Below, in pieces: positions 35,016-43,998 of a stretch of DNA of 64,000 nucleotides. This stretch comes from a bacterium (GTDB lineage Bacteria; Bacillota; Bacilli; Lactobacillales; Streptococcaceae): contig CAJNDO010000010.1 in NCBI GenBank assembly GCA_905221545.1, positions 5,865 through 69,864 on the forward strand, written 5' to 3'. A program made the position numbers and the translations under genes. The notes beneath the pieces were generated by a model, which was not told where the DNA came from, did not search any database, and was given only the letters and a program-made list of their open reading frames with translations. The first letter of the stretch is position 1. The number at the start of each line of letters is the position of its first letter.

Positions 35016-36589
35016 TATTTATCGCCTTTGTTACGAATAACAAAGCCTGTTTGCTTTTCGCTTGAAGTATTGCGTGGTTTTTTATTATCCTTACGATAAC
35101 GTTTTTCCTTATCAAAACGATCATTTCCACGACTTCCTTTTTTGAAATCATCACGACGACCACCACGACGGTTGTCTCCACGGCGATTATCACGACGGTC
35201 ATCTCCACGACGACCTCCCTTAGCTTTACCACCGAAGCCATTACCTGATGGTTTAAATGGCAGTGGTTTTTCACGTGCAATCTCCACTTCAGGAAGACTA
35301 TCTGGGTCTTGAACAGTCAGACTCAAGATATACATTGCCAATTCTTCTGGAGTAAATTCGGCAGCTAGCTTACGAGCATCCTTACCAAATTTCTCAAAGT
35401 TGCCACGGATAGTCTCATCTGCAAAATCGCGTTCGATTTTCTTGAGAGCTACGTGTTTTTTTGCTTGGAAGGCTTCTTCTGCACTTGCAGGTTTGAGGCC
35501 TTTCATGCGTTTCTTGGTCAAGTTTTCAATAATTTGAAGGTAGCCCATTTCGTTTGGAGCAACAAAAGTAATCGACTGACCTGACTTACCAGCACGACCT
35601 GTACGACCGATACGGTGAACATAACTTTCAGGATCTTGTGGAATATCGTAGTTATAGACATGGGTCACACCTGAAATATCCAACCCACGCGCTGCAACGT
35701 CTGTCGCAACCAAAACATCAAGATTGCCATTTTTAAAGTCACGAAGGACACGAAGACGTTTGTTTTGATCTAGGTCTCCATGAATTCCTTCTGCACGGAA
35801 GCCACGGATTTTAAGACCACGAGTCAGTTCATCCACACGGCGTTTTGTACGACCAAATACGATAGCAAGCTCAGGCTGTTCCACGTCCATGAGACGGGTC
35901 ATGGTATCAAATTTTTCTTGTTCTTTAACACGAATATAGTATTGGTCAACCAATTCTGTTGTCAATTCCTTAGCCGCAATCTTGACATGCTCAGGTTCTT
36001 TCATAAACTGAATACCGATACGTTTGATAGCATCTGGCATAGTTGCTGAGAAAAGCAAGGTTTGTCGATTTTCAGGGACACGAGAAATGATGGCTTCGAT
36101 ATCTTCTAGGAAGCCCATATTGAGCATTTCATCCGCTTCGTCAAGGATAAGGGTTTCAATATCTTGTAATTTCAAGGCCTTGCGTTTAATCAAGTCCAAA
36201 AGACGACCAGGTGTTCCCACCACGATATGGGCACCAGATTTAAGAGCCTTAATTTGTTTTTCAATGCTTGATCCACCATATACTGAGCGAACCTTGACTC
36301 CCTTACTGCGACCAAAGCGGAAGAGTTCTTCTTGACTTTGGACAGCTAGTTCACGAGTTGGAGCGATGACCAAGGCTTGGATAGTCGCTTCTTCTGTACG
36401 GATTTTTTCAAGGGTAGGCAAGCCAAATGCTGCTGTTTTCCCTGTACCAGTCTGAGCTTGACCGATAACGTCCTTGCCTTCAAGAGCCAAGGGAATAGTT
36501 TGTTCTTGGATCGGACTGGCTTCTACAAAACCAGCTTTTTCAATCTCTGCTAGCAAATCAGCAGACAAGTTTAATTCATTAAATTTCAC
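35015..36589 (-). CDS. cshA: DEAD-box RNA helicase CshA
   Basis: A 524-residue ATP-dependent RNA helicase with Q motif, AQTGTGKTAAFG (motif I), PTRELAVQ, LILDEADEMLNMGF (motif II), FSATMP (motif III) and YVHRIGRTGRAG (motif VI). The C-terminal tail of about 75 residues is Arg/Gly/Asp-rich (GGRRGDDRRDNRR), a likely RNA-binding tail. CshA acts in mRNA decay and ribosome assembly, notably in the cold. The start codon is GTG at 36589. A leader with two mutually exclusive hairpins lies before it. Confidence 0.95.
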   Translation of the reverse strand: MKFNELNLSADLLAEIEKAGFVEASPIQEQTIPLALEGKDVIGQAQTGTGKTAAFGLPTLEKIRTEEATIQALVIAPTRELAVQSQEELFRFGRSKGVKVRSVYGGSSIEKQIKALKSGAHIVVGTPGRLLDLIKRKALKLQDIETLILDEADEMLNMGFLEDIEAIISRVPENRQTLLFSATMPDAIKRIGIQFMKEPEHVKIAAKELTTELVDQYYIRVKEQEKFDTMTRLMDVEQPELAIVFGRTKRRVDELTRGLKIRGFRAEGIHGDLDQNKRLRVLRDFKNGNLDVLVATDVAARGLDISGVTHVYNYDIPQDPESYVHRIGRTGRAGKSGQSITFVAPNEMGYLQIIENLTKKRMKGLKPASAEEAFQAKKHVALKKIERDFADETIRGNFEKFGKDARKLAAEFTPEELAMYILSLTVQDPDSLPEVEIAREKPLPFKPSGNGFGGKAKGGRRGDDRRDNRRGDNRRGGRRDDFKKGSRGNDRFDKEKRYRKDNKKPRNTSSEKQTGFVIRNKGDK

Positions 36590-36607
36590 GTTATTCTTCT
36601 TTCTAAA

Positions 36608-36632
36608 GGTGGTGCGAAGCCACCCTATAGGG
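36608..36632 (-). promoter_or_regulatory. Overlapping hairpins in the cshA leader
   Basis: Plus-strand GGTGG/CCACC (36608-36624) and the perfect palindrome CCCTATAGGG (36623-36632) share bases, so only one can form at a time. They lie 19-43 nt before the GTG start. Confidence 0.35.
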
Positions 36633-36884
36633 CTTAGTTTATACTTTTCTTTTTATGACGTATTTTCATATACTGGATATAAAATCGTGTTGCTTCTTTT
36701 CCACAAAAGAAAAGTACTGTTTTCTTTGCAACCTATCTAGTATAACACAAGAGAGAAGCAAAAGATAGTTAAATCCGTCTATAATGTCATGTAAACGATT
36801 TTTCTGGGAAAATGAAGCTAAAATTTCTACTATTTCATAAACTTTTTGAAAGCGTAGCAGAATTGTGCAAAAGTTTTTTTCTTG

Positions 36885-36893
36885 TGCTAGAAT
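36885..36893 (+). promoter_or_regulatory. har extended -10 promoter
   Basis: TGCTAGAAT with a TTGTGC 19 bp upstream of the hexamer. The start point is near 36900, just before the AGGAGG site. Confidence 0.55.
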
Positions 36894-36917
36894 GAAATGC
36901 GAATAGGAGGAAGATAA

Positions 36918-38234
36918 ATGTTAACTTATGATTTAATCGTTATCGGATTTGGTAAAGCTGGTAAAACACTAGCAGGTAAATTGGCTTCAGCTGGTAAAAA
37001 AGTTGCCCTCATTGAACGTAGCAAAGCTATGTACGGTGGAACTTGTATCAACATCGGATGTATCCCAACTAAAACTTTGCTAGTTGCTGCTGAAAAAGAC
37101 TTGTCATTTGAAGAAGTCATTGCTACCAAAAATACAATCACTGGTCGCCTCAACGGTAAAAACTATGCGACTGTTGCTGGTACAGGCGTCGATATCTTTG
37201 ATGCGGAAGCTCACTTCCTTTCAAATAAAGTCATCGAAATCCAAGCTGGTGATGAAAAGAAAGAACTGACTGCTGAAACAATCGTCATCAACACTGGTGC
37301 TGTTTCAAACGTCTTGCCAATTCCAGGACTTGCTACAAGCAAAAATGTCTTTGACTCAACAGGTATCCAAAACTTGGACAAATTGCCTGAAAACCTTGGA
37401 GTCCTTGGTGGCGGAAACATCGGTCTTGAATTTGCTGGACTTTACAACAAACTTGGCAGCAAGGTCACAGTTCTAGATGCCTTGGATACTTTCCTACCTC
37501 GTGCAGAACCTTCCATCGCAGCTCTTGCTAAACAATACATGGAAGAAGACGGTATTGAATTGCTTCAAAACATCCGTACTACTGAAATCAAAAACGACGG
37601 TGACCAAGTCCTTGTCGTAACTGAAAATGAAACTTACCGTTTCGATGCCCTTCTCTACGCAACTGGACGCAAACCAAACGTAGAACCACTTCAACTTGAA
37701 AATACAGATATTGAACTTACTGAACGCGGCGCTATTAAAGTAGACAAACATTGTCAAACAAACGTTCCTGGTGTCTTTGCAGTTGGAGATGTCAACGGTG
37801 GACTTCAATTTACTTACATTTCACTTGATGACTTCCGTGTTGTTTACAGCTACCTTGCTGGAGATGGCAGCTACACACTTGAAGACCGTCTCAATGTACC
37901 AAACACTATGTTCATCACACCTGCACTTTCACAAGTTGGTTTGACTGAAAGCCAAGCAGCTGATTTGAAACTTCCATATGCTGTCAAGGAAATTCCTGTT
38001 GCAGCAATGCCACGTGGTCACGTAAATGGAGACCTTCGCGGAGCTTTCAAAGCTGTTGTCAATACTGAAACAAAAGAAATTCTTGGAGCAAGCATCTTCT
38101 CAGAAGGTTCTCAAGAAATCATCAACATCATCACTGTTGCTATGGACAACAAGATTCCTTACACTTACTTCACAAAACAAATCTTCACTCACCCAACCTT
38201 GGCTGAGAACTTGAATGACTTGTTTGCGATTTAA
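36918..38234 (+). CDS. har: Flavoprotein disulfide reductase (Har/RclA type)
   Basis: A 438-residue FAD- and NAD(P)H-dependent pyridine nucleotide-disulfide oxidoreductase. It has FAD-binding GFGKAGKTLAGKLA near the start, redox-active cysteines in GGTCINIGCIPTKT, an NAD(P)-binding GGGNIGLEFAG (about 170-180), AVGDVNGG, and the C-terminal dimerisation domain. Homologues include E. coli RclA. The pneumococcal enzyme Har reduces hypothiocyanous acid, the oxidant made by lactoperoxidase in saliva and airways. Codon use suggests good expression. Ideal AGGAGG site; terminator at 38256. Confidence 0.88.
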   Translation: MLTYDLIVIGFGKAGKTLAGKLASAGKKVALIERSKAMYGGTCINIGCIPTKTLLVAAEKDLSFEEVIATKNTITGRLNGKNYATVAGTGVDIFDAEAHFLSNKVIEIQAGDEKKELTAETIVINTGAVSNVLPIPGLATSKNVFDSTGIQNLDKLPENLGVLGGGNIGLEFAGLYNKLGSKVTVLDALDTFLPRAEPSIAALAKQYMEEDGIELLQNIRTTEIKNDGDQVLVVTENETYRFDALLYATGRKPNVEPLQLENTDIELTERGAIKVDKHCQTNVPGVFAVGDVNGGLQFTYISLDDFRVVYSYLAGDGSYTLEDRLNVPNTMFITPALSQVGLTESQAADLKLPYAVKEIPVAAMPRGHVNGDLRGAFKAVVNTETKEILGASIFSEGSQEIINIITVAMDNKIPYTYFTKQIFTHPTLAENLNDLFAI

Positions 38235-38255
38235 GTTGAGATTCAATCGTATCTA

Positions 38256-38278
38256 ACAGCCCTCTGAGGGCTGTTTTC
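38256..38278 (+). terminator. har terminator
   Basis: Perfect 8-bp stem ACAGCCCT/AGGGCTGT with a CTG loop and a T tail. Confidence 0.9.
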
Positions 38279-38294
38279 ATTTCTACGAAATCTC

Positions 38295-38399
38295 ATACTC
38301 TTCGAAAATCAAATTCAAACCACGTCAGCTTCACCTTGCCGTACTCAAGTACAGCCTGCGGCTAGCTTCCTAGTTTGCTCTTTGATTTTCATTGAGTAT
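38295..38399 (+). repeat. BOX element (boxA-boxC)
   Basis: Plus-strand ATACTCTTCGAAAATC to TTTTCATTGAGTAT with the boxA core inside, between har and murT. Confidence 0.92.
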
Positions 38400-38424
38400 C
38401 AAATCTGTCTTTTCCCTCTTTTAT

Positions 38425-38432
38425 GATATAAT
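38425..38432 (+). promoter_or_regulatory. Extended -10 promoter giving a leaderless murT mRNA
   Basis: TGATATAAT with the hexamer at 38427-38432; exactly 6 nt separate it from the ATG at 38439. No ribosome-binding site is present. Confidence 0.65.
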
Positions 38433-38438
38433 AGAAAC

Positions 38439-39782
38439 ATGAACTTAAAAACTACTTTGGGCCTTCTTGCTGGGCGTTCTTCCCACTTCATTTTAAGCCG
38501 TCTTGGCCGCGGAAGTACGCTCCCAGGAAAACTTGCCCTTCAATTTGATAAAGATATTTTACAAAACCTAGCTAAGAACTACGAGATTGTCGTGGTGACT
38601 GGTACCAATGGAAAAACCCTGACAACTGCCCTCACTGTCGGCATTTTAAAAGAGGTTTATGGTCAAGTTCTGACCAACCCAAGCGGTGCCAACATGATCA
38701 CAGGAATTGCGACGACCTTCCTAACAGCCAAATCTTCTAAAACTGGGAAAAACATTGCCGTCCTCGAAATCGACGAAGCCAGTCTATCTCGTATCTGTGA
38801 TTATATCCAGCCAAGCTTATTTGTTATTACGAATATCTTCCGTGACCAGATGGACCGCTATGGTGAGATTTACACAACTTATAAGATGATTTTGGATGCC
38901 ATCCGTAAGGTGCCTACGGCTACTGTTCTTCTTAATGGAGACAGTCCGCTTTTCTACAAGCCAGCTATTCCAAATCCTGTTCAGTATTTTGGTTTTGACT
39001 TGGAGAAAGGTCCAGCTCAGCTGGCTCACTATAATACCGAAGGAATCCTCTGCCCTGACTGCCAAGGCATCCTCAAATATGAGCATAATACCTATGCAAA
39101 CTTGGGTGCCTATATCTGTGAAAGCTGTGGATGTAAACGTCCTGATCTGGACTATCGCTTGACAGAACTAGTTGAGTTGACCAACAATCGCTCTCGCTTT
39201 GTCATCGACGGGCAAGAATACGGAATTCAAATCGGTGGACTCTATAATATCTACAATGCCCTAGCTGCAGTTGCTATCGCCCGTTTCCTTGGGGCTGATT
39301 CCCAACTTATCAAGCAGGGATTTGACAAGAGCCGTGCTGTCTTTGGTCGTCAGGAAACCTTCCATATCGGCGATAAAGAATGTACCCTTGTCTTGATTAA
39401 AAATCCAGTCGGTGCAACCCAAGCTATAGAGATGATTAAACTAGCACCTTATCCATTTAGCCTATCTGTTCTTCTTAATGCCAACTATGCAGATGGAATT
39501 GATACTAGCTGGATTTGGGATGCTGACTTTGAACAAATCACGGACATGGACATTCCTGAAATCAACGCTGGCGGTGTTCGTCATTCTGAAATTGCACGCC
39601 GTCTTCGAGTGACTGGCTATCCAGCTGAAAAAATCACTGAGACAAGTAATCTGGAACAAGTTCTCAAGACCATTGAGAATCAAGACTGCAAGCATGCCTA
39701 TATTCTAGCTACCTATACTGCTATGCTTGAATTCCGCGAACTGCTGGCTAGTCGTCAGATTGTTAGAAAGGAGATGAACTAA
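38439..39782 (+). CDS. murT: Lipid II isoglutaminyl synthase, MurT subunit
   Basis: A 447-residue Mur-ligase-like protein which, with GatD, amidates the D-Glu residue of lipid II to D-isoglutamine. This step is essential for peptidoglycan cross-linking in streptococci. The ATP-binding motif [14 protein letters not shown] is at about 53-66. A Cys4 zinc ribbon (CPDC...CESC, about 207-230) interrupts the central domain as in other MurT, and a C-terminal DUF1727 domain follows. Its stop overlaps the gatD start by 1 nt. Confidence 0.95.
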   Translation: MNLKTTLGLLAGRSSHFILSRLGRGSTLPGKLALQFDKDILQNLAKNYEIVVVTGTNGKTLTTALTVGILKEVYGQVLTNPSGANMITGIATTFLTAKSSKTGKNIAVLEIDEASLSRICDYIQPSLFVITNIFRDQMDRYGEIYTTYKMILDAIRKVPTATVLLNGDSPLFYKPAIPNPVQYFGFDLEKGPAQLAHYNTEGILCPDCQGILKYEHNTYANLGAYICESCGCKRPDLDYRLTELVELTNNRSRFVIDGQEYGIQIGGLYNIYNALAAVAIARFLGADSQLIKQGFDKSRAVFGRQETFHIGDKECTLVLIKNPVGATQAIEMIKLAPYPFSLSVLLNANYADGIDTSWIWDADFEQITDMDIPEINAGGVRHSEIARRLRVTGYPAEKITETSNLEQVLKTIENQDCKHAYILATYTAMLEFRELLASRQIVRKEMN

Positions 39783-40564
39783 TGGTTTATACTTCACTTT
39801 CCTCAAAAGCTAGCAATTACCCTTATCAGCTCAACATTGCCCACCTCTATGGAAACCTCATGAATACCTACGGGGACAATGGAAACATCCTCATGCTCAA
39901 GTATGTGGCTGAAAAACTGGGGGCCCATGTGACGGTTGACATCGTTTCTCTCCATGATGACTTTGATGAAAACCACTATGATATCGCCTTTTTCGGCGGT
40001 GGTCAAGACTTTGAACAAAGTATCATTGCAGACGACCTACCTGCTAAAAAAGAGAGCATTGACAACTACATCCAAAACGACGGTGTAGTTCTCGCTATCT
40101 GCGGTGGTTTCCAACTATTGGGGCAATATTATGTTGAAGCTTCAGGTAAACGCATCGAAGGGCTAGGGGTCATGGGCCACTACACCCTCAACCAGACCAA
40201 TAACCGCTTTATCGGTGACATCAAGATTCACAATGAAGATTTCGATGAAACCTACTATGGCTTTGAAAATCACCAGGGCCGTACCTTCCTTTCTGATGAC
40301 CAAAAACCGCTGGGACAGGTTGTCTATGGAAATGGAAACAACGAAGAAAAGATCGGCGAAGGGGTTCATTATAAGAATGTCTTTGGTTCCTACTTCCACG
40401 GGCCTATCCTCTCTCGTAATGCTAATCTGGCCTATCGCCTGGTCACTACTGCCCTCAAGAAGAAATATGGTCAGGACATCCAACTCCCTGCCTATGAAGA
40501 TATTCTCAGCCAAGAAATCGCTGAAGAATACAGCGACGTCAAAAGCAAGGCTGACTTTTCTTAA
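39782..40564 (+). CDS. gatD: Lipid II isoglutaminyl synthase, GatD glutaminase subunit
   Basis: A 260-residue class I glutamine amidotransferase that releases ammonia from glutamine for MurT. The nucleophile Cys lies in [12 protein letters not shown] (about residue 104), and the catalytic His is in the FHGPILSRN region. It starts inside the murT stop (TAATG) with an AGGAG site in the end of murT. A terminator at 40585 ends the two-gene unit. Confidence 0.95.
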   Translation: MVYTSLSSKASNYPYQLNIAHLYGNLMNTYGDNGNILMLKYVAEKLGAHVTVDIVSLHDDFDENHYDIAFFGGGQDFEQSIIADDLPAKKESIDNYIQNDGVVLAICGGFQLLGQYYVEASGKRIEGLGVMGHYTLNQTNNRFIGDIKIHNEDFDETYYGFENHQGRTFLSDDQKPLGQVVYGNGNNEEKIGEGVHYKNVFGSYFHGPILSRNANLAYRLVTTALKKKYGQDIQLPAYEDILSQEIAEEYSDVKSKADFS

Positions 40565-40584
40565 ACCAAGTAAAACTATATCAA

Positions 40585-40616
40585 AGAACTCCACTATCTT
40601 GTCGGAGTTCTTTTTG
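40585..40616 (+). terminator. murT-gatD terminator
   Basis: AGAACTCC (40585-40592) pairs with GGAGTTCT (40604-40611), followed by TTTT. Confidence 0.85.
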
Positions 40617-40691
40617 TCGTTTCTTTTACCCTTCTCCCTTGCATTTTCTCTCATTTTTTGCCAAAATAGAGGGGTAGAAAGAAGGTAGCAT

Positions 40692-41774
40692 ATGTCTAAA
40701 TTACAACAAATCATAACATATCTTGAATCAGAAAAACTAGACGTCGCTGTCGTATCTGACCCCGTCACAATCAATTACCTCACTGGCTTTTACAGTGATC
40801 CCCATGAACGCCAAATGTTCCTTTTTGTCCTAGCGGATCAGGAACCTCTCCTCTTTGTCCCAGCCCTTGAAGTGGAACGTGCAAGTAGCACTGTCTCTTT
40901 CCCAGTTGTCGGCTATGTAGACTCTGAAAATCCATGGCAAAAAATGAAACATGCTCTTCCACAGCACGACTTCAAACGCGTTGCTGTTGAGTTTGACAAT
41001 CTCATTTTGACCAAATACCATGGCTTGAAAACAGTCTTTGAAACTGCTGAGTTTGAAAACCTCACTCCTCGTATCCAACGCATGCGCCTCATCAAATCAG
41101 CTGACGAAGTGCAAAAAATGATGGTTGCAGGTCTCTATGCAGACAAGGCTGTTAAGGTTGGTTTTGATAATATTTCTCTTGATAAGACAGAGACAGATAT
41201 CATCGCCCAAATCGACTTTGCCATGAAACGTGAAGGCTATGAAATGAGTTTTGATACCATGGTCTTGACTGGTGATAATGCTGCAAATCCGCACGGCATT
41301 CCAGCAGCGAATAAGGTTGAAAATGACGCTCTTCTCCTCTTTGACCTTGGTGTTCTGGTCAACGGCTATGCGTCAGATATGACTCGTACGGTCGCTGTCG
41401 GCAAACCTGACCAATTCAAGAAAGATATTTACAACTTGACTCTTGAAGCCCAACAAGCTGCTCTTGACTTTATCAAGCCAGGTGTGACTGCCCATGAAGT
41501 GGACCGCGCTGCCCGTGAGATCATCGAAAAAGCTGGTTACGGCGAGTACTTCAACCACCGTCTCGGTCACGGTATCGGTATGGATGTCCACGAATTCCCA
41601 TCTATCATGGAAGGAAACGACATGGTCATCGAAGAAGGCATGTGCTTCTCTGTTGAACCAGGTATCTATATCCCTGGTAAAGTCGGTGTTCGTATCGAAG
41701 ACTGCGGTGTTGTTACCAAGGATGGCTTTGACCTCTTTACAAGCACCAGCAAAGACTTGCTTTATTTTGATTAA
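40692..41774 (+). CDS. pepQ: Xaa-Pro dipeptidase (M24 family)
   Basis: A 360-residue metallopeptidase that hydrolyses dipeptides with a C-terminal Pro. It has the creatinase-type N-terminal domain and the pita-bread catalytic domain with metal ligands in LLFDLGVLVNGYASDMTRT (two Asp), HRLGHGIGMDVHE (His), and the Glu residues of FSVEPGIYIPG and RIEDCGVV. It is cytoplasmic and salvages amino acids from imported peptides. A GAAAGAAGG site lies before the start. Confidence 0.92.
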   Translation: MSKLQQIITYLESEKLDVAVVSDPVTINYLTGFYSDPHERQMFLFVLADQEPLLFVPALEVERASSTVSFPVVGYVDSENPWQKMKHALPQHDFKRVAVEFDNLILTKYHGLKTVFETAEFENLTPRIQRMRLIKSADEVQKMMVAGLYADKAVKVGFDNISLDKTETDIIAQIDFAMKREGYEMSFDTMVLTGDNAANPHGIPAANKVENDALLLFDLGVLVNGYASDMTRTVAVGKPDQFKKDIYNLTLEAQQAALDFIKPGVTAHEVDRAAREIIEKAGYGEYFNHRLGHGIGMDVHEFPSIMEGNDMVIEEGMCFSVEPGIYIPGKVGVRIEDCGVVTKDGFDLFTSTSKDLLYFD

Positions 41775-41784
41775 TATTCATCTA

Positions 41785-41934
41785 ATACTCAATGAAAATC
41801 AAAGAGCAAACTAGGAAACTAGCCGCAGGTTGCTCAAAACACTGTTTTGAGGTTGTAGATAAGACTGACGAAGTCAGTCACATATATACGGCAAGGCGAC
41901 GTTGACGAGGTTTGAAGAGATTTTCGAAGAGTAT
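41785..41934 (-). repeat. Complete BOX element (boxA-boxB-boxC)
   Basis: The only full-length three-part copy here (150 bp). Ends ATACTCAATGAAAATC and TTTTCGAAGAGTAT; the middle has CAAAACACTGTTTTGAGG, GACTGACGAAGTCAGTC and the boxA core TACGGCAAGGCGACGTTGAC. Confidence 0.95.
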
Positions 41935-41950
41935 AAAATCTTCCCACAAT

Positions 41951-41997
41951 AAAACGCATAGTATCAAGGTTTTTTAACACCTGATACTATGCGTTTT
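41951..41997. terminator. Bidirectional terminator with perfect 16-bp stem
   Basis: Arms 41951-41966 and 41982-41997 are exact reverse complements (AAAACGCATAGTATCA) with a T-run on each strand. It is the perfect form of the stem also found at 9434 and 14503. Confidence 0.9.
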
Positions 41998-42029
41998 TTC
42001 TGATTTTTAGGACTTTCTCCACAGCCTCT

Positions 42030-42405
42030 TTACTTCATCTTCTTAATAGCCTGACAAAGTAGAAATCCTACAATCATCCCTACTATATTTTGCATGAAAT
42101 TTGGTAGGATTTCTGGTAGAGCTGCTGCCCAGCCATTCATCAAAGTTGAACCCAAGGCATAGCCTCCTACCATGACAATGGTTGCTAGGATAAGGCCTAG
42201 CCACTGAGCTTTTCCTTTAAATCCTGCGAAAAATCCTTGCAATCCATGGTTGACCAAGCTAAAGAACATCCACTGAGGGTAGCCTGATAAAAGGTCAATC
42301 AAGAAACCTGCTAATCCTCCAACGACGGCTCCCTCTTTACTGCCAAAGTAAAAGGGCGGTTAAGAGGGATACAAGGGCGATTTTAGTTGTTTTGGTTTGC
42401 TTCAT
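42030..42405 (-). pseudogene. ECF transporter S component, broken by internal deletion
   Basis: The C-terminal part (FYFGSKEGAVVGGLAGFLID through GFLLCQAIKKMK) is a clear energy-coupling-factor S component. The only upstream ATG (42405) opens [20 protein letters not shown] and reaches a stop after 22 codons. The two parts are in different frames and the usual linking segment of about 20-30 residues is missing. Short ACCGCC-type sequences at the join suggest a deletion between direct repeats. Intact relatives import vitamins such as B6 or thiamine precursors. The ATG lies inside the upstream kinase gene (23-nt overlap), which supports a former operon. A sequencing error could not by itself restore the missing residues. 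Confidence 0.75.
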
Positions 42406-43156
42406 ATTGTCTTACTCCATATTGATCTGCTTGTGCAATGGCACGGTAAACGAAAGCCTTCGAGCTTTCTACTGCTGGTAAAAGTTCATCACCTTTAACC
42501 AAGTGACTAGCAATGCTTGAGGCAAAGGTACAACCTGCACCAGCATTTTGGCCTTGGATGACTGGGTTTTCTAGGACTGTAAAGGTTTGGCCATCATAAA
42601 AGACATCCACAGCCTTGTCCTGACTAAGGCGATTGCCTCCCTTGATAATAACTGCTGGCGCGCCTAAGTCATGCAATTTCTGTGCTGCAGTTTTCATGTC
42701 TTCCAAGGTTTTGATCTCTTGACCAGCCAATAATTCTGCCTCTGGGAGGTTAGGCGTAATCACACTGACATGAGGGAAAAAGCGAATCAACTCTTGGCAG
42801 AGTTCACTTACAGCCACATCGTGCGTTTCCTTGCAGACCAAGACAGGGTCCAATACCACAGGCACACCTGGGCGCTGCTTGATAAAGTCCAAAGCCTTCT
42901 CAGCCACACTAACAGTTGGTAGGAGACCGATTTTAATTCCCCCAAACTCCACATCTCTCAAGCTATTTAATTCATGTTGAAAAATGACATCGTCAGTTGG
43001 AAAGACTTCAAATCCCTTCTCTGTCAAGGCTGTCAAACAAGTCACAGCTACAAAACCATGCAAGCCGTTCAAAGTATAGGTAGCCAAATCAGCTGACAAA
43101 CCACCACCACTAAAAATATCATTTCCAGAAAGTGCTAAAATACGATTATTCTTCAT
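42383..43156 (-). CDS. pdxK: Pyridoxal/hydroxymethylpyrimidine kinase (ThiD/PdxK family)
   Basis: A 257-residue ribokinase-fold kinase that phosphorylates pyridoxine-type vitamins or hydroxymethylpyrimidine. Motifs are [17 protein letters not shown] at the N-terminus, [22 protein letters not shown], and the anion-hole [13 protein letters not shown] with the catalytic Asp replaced by Ala-Gly-Ala-Gly-Cys as in the Cys-containing CC-PLK-like forms. The substrate is unproven. It lies between truA (11-nt overlap) and the broken ECF S component, which supports a vitamin-salvage role. Confidence 0.82.
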   Translation of the reverse strand: MKNNRILALSGNDIFSGGGLSADLATYTLNGLHGFVAVTCLTALTEKGFEVFPTDDVIFQHELNSLRDVEFGGIKIGLLPTVSVAEKALDFIKQRPGVPVVLDPVLVCKETHDVAVSELCQELIRFFPHVSVITPNLPEAELLAGQEIKTLEDMKTAAQKLHDLGAPAVIIKGGNRLSQDKAVDVFYDGQTFTVLENPVIQGQNAGAGCTFASSIASHLVKGDELLPAVESSKAFVYRAIAQADQYGVRQYEANQNN

Positions 43157-43895
43157 AACGAATCTCCTTTAAATACAAGCCATTTGGTGCTGCCGTTGGA
43201 CCTGCTAACTGCCTGTCCTTCTTCTCTAAAATCAAGTCAATCTGCTCTACTGGCATACGATTATTGCCGATTTTGAGCAGTGTCCCCACCATATTGCGAA
43301 TCTGTTTATACAAGAAACCATTTCCTGAAAAGGTAAAGGTCAAAAACTGCCCTGTCTCATCGACTGTTAAACTAGCTTCTGTGATGGTGCGAACCTTATC
43401 CTCCACACTGGTTCCAGAGGCTGTAAAACCTGTAAAATCATGGGTTCCCTCAAGCTTTTTGATTGCCATCTGCATCCGTTCCACGTCAAGCGGATAAGGA
43501 AAGTGAGTAGCATAGTGACGGCGCATCGGATTTTTAGGACGGCCTCTATCCACGATAAACTCATAGGTCTTGCTGTGCTTGGCATAACGACAATGAAAAT
43601 CATCCGCCACAAGCTCAATTGAAATCACATCAATATCTTCAGGGGACTGGGTATCCAAGGCAAAACGAAGTTTCTCCTCATCCATTTGATAGGGCAAGTC
43701 AAAATGAATCACCTGTCCCAAAGCATGAACCCCACTATCAGTCCTACCAGCACCGTGAACAGTGATTGCTTGGCCCTTATTCAATCTAGTCAAGGTTTTT
43801 TCAATTTCTTCCTGAACGCTCCGCGCATGGGGCTGGCGTTGAAAGCCAGCAAAGGCGTAGCCATCATAGGAAATAGTTGCTTTATATCTCGTCAT
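43146..43895 (-). CDS. truA: tRNA pseudouridine(38-40) synthase
   Basis: A 249-residue enzyme that forms pseudouridine at tRNA positions 38-40. The family N-terminus ([19 protein letters not shown]) and the catalytic Asp motif [15 protein letters not shown] are present. The start is the ATG at 43895. Longer frames run into the promoter, whose -10 ends 7 nt upstream. It is first gene of truA-pdxK-ECF. Confidence 0.95.
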   Translation of the reverse strand: MTRYKATISYDGYAFAGFQRQPHARSVQEEIEKTLTRLNKGQAITVHGAGRTDSGVHALGQVIHFDLPYQMDEEKLRFALDTQSPEDIDVISIELVADDFHCRYAKHSKTYEFIVDRGRPKNPMRRHYATHFPYPLDVERMQMAIKKLEGTHDFTGFTASGTSVEDKVRTITEASLTVDETGQFLTFTFSGNGFLYKQIRNMVGTLLKIGNNRMPVEQIDLILEKKDRQLAGPTAAPNGLYLKEIRYEE

Positions 43896-43902
43896 AACTT
43901 CT

Positions 43903-43931
43903 ATTTTATCAAGAAAATAGTCTTGTAACAA
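43903..43931 (-). promoter_or_regulatory. truA promoter giving a leaderless mRNA
   Basis: Minus-strand TTGTTA (43926-43931), 17-bp spacer, TAAAAT (43903-43908) with extended TGA; 7 nt to the ATG at 43895. Confidence 0.65.
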
Positions 43932-43979
43932 GCTAGAAAATTTACAATTGTATGGGTACAAAACTCCCAAAAAGAAAAA

Positions 43980-43998
43980 CTTAGGAATCAATCCTAAG
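43980..43998 (-). terminator. Terminator containing the MFS gene stop codon
   Basis: CTTAGGAATCAATCCTAAG forms a short stem with a T run on the minus strand. The stem includes the gene's TAG stop (43994-43996). Confidence 0.85.

Noticed and set aside
34978..35280. 100-codon minus-strand frame inside cshA
   Set aside because: Shifted-frame shadow of the Arg/Gly-rich cshA tail.
36474..36740. Plus-strand 88-codon frame over the cshA start
   Set aside because: Antisense to cshA with no promoter or ribosome-binding site.
40163..40774. 203-codon minus-strand frame
   Set aside because: Lies opposite gatD and the start of pepQ, both clear genes on the plus strand, and shows no family features.
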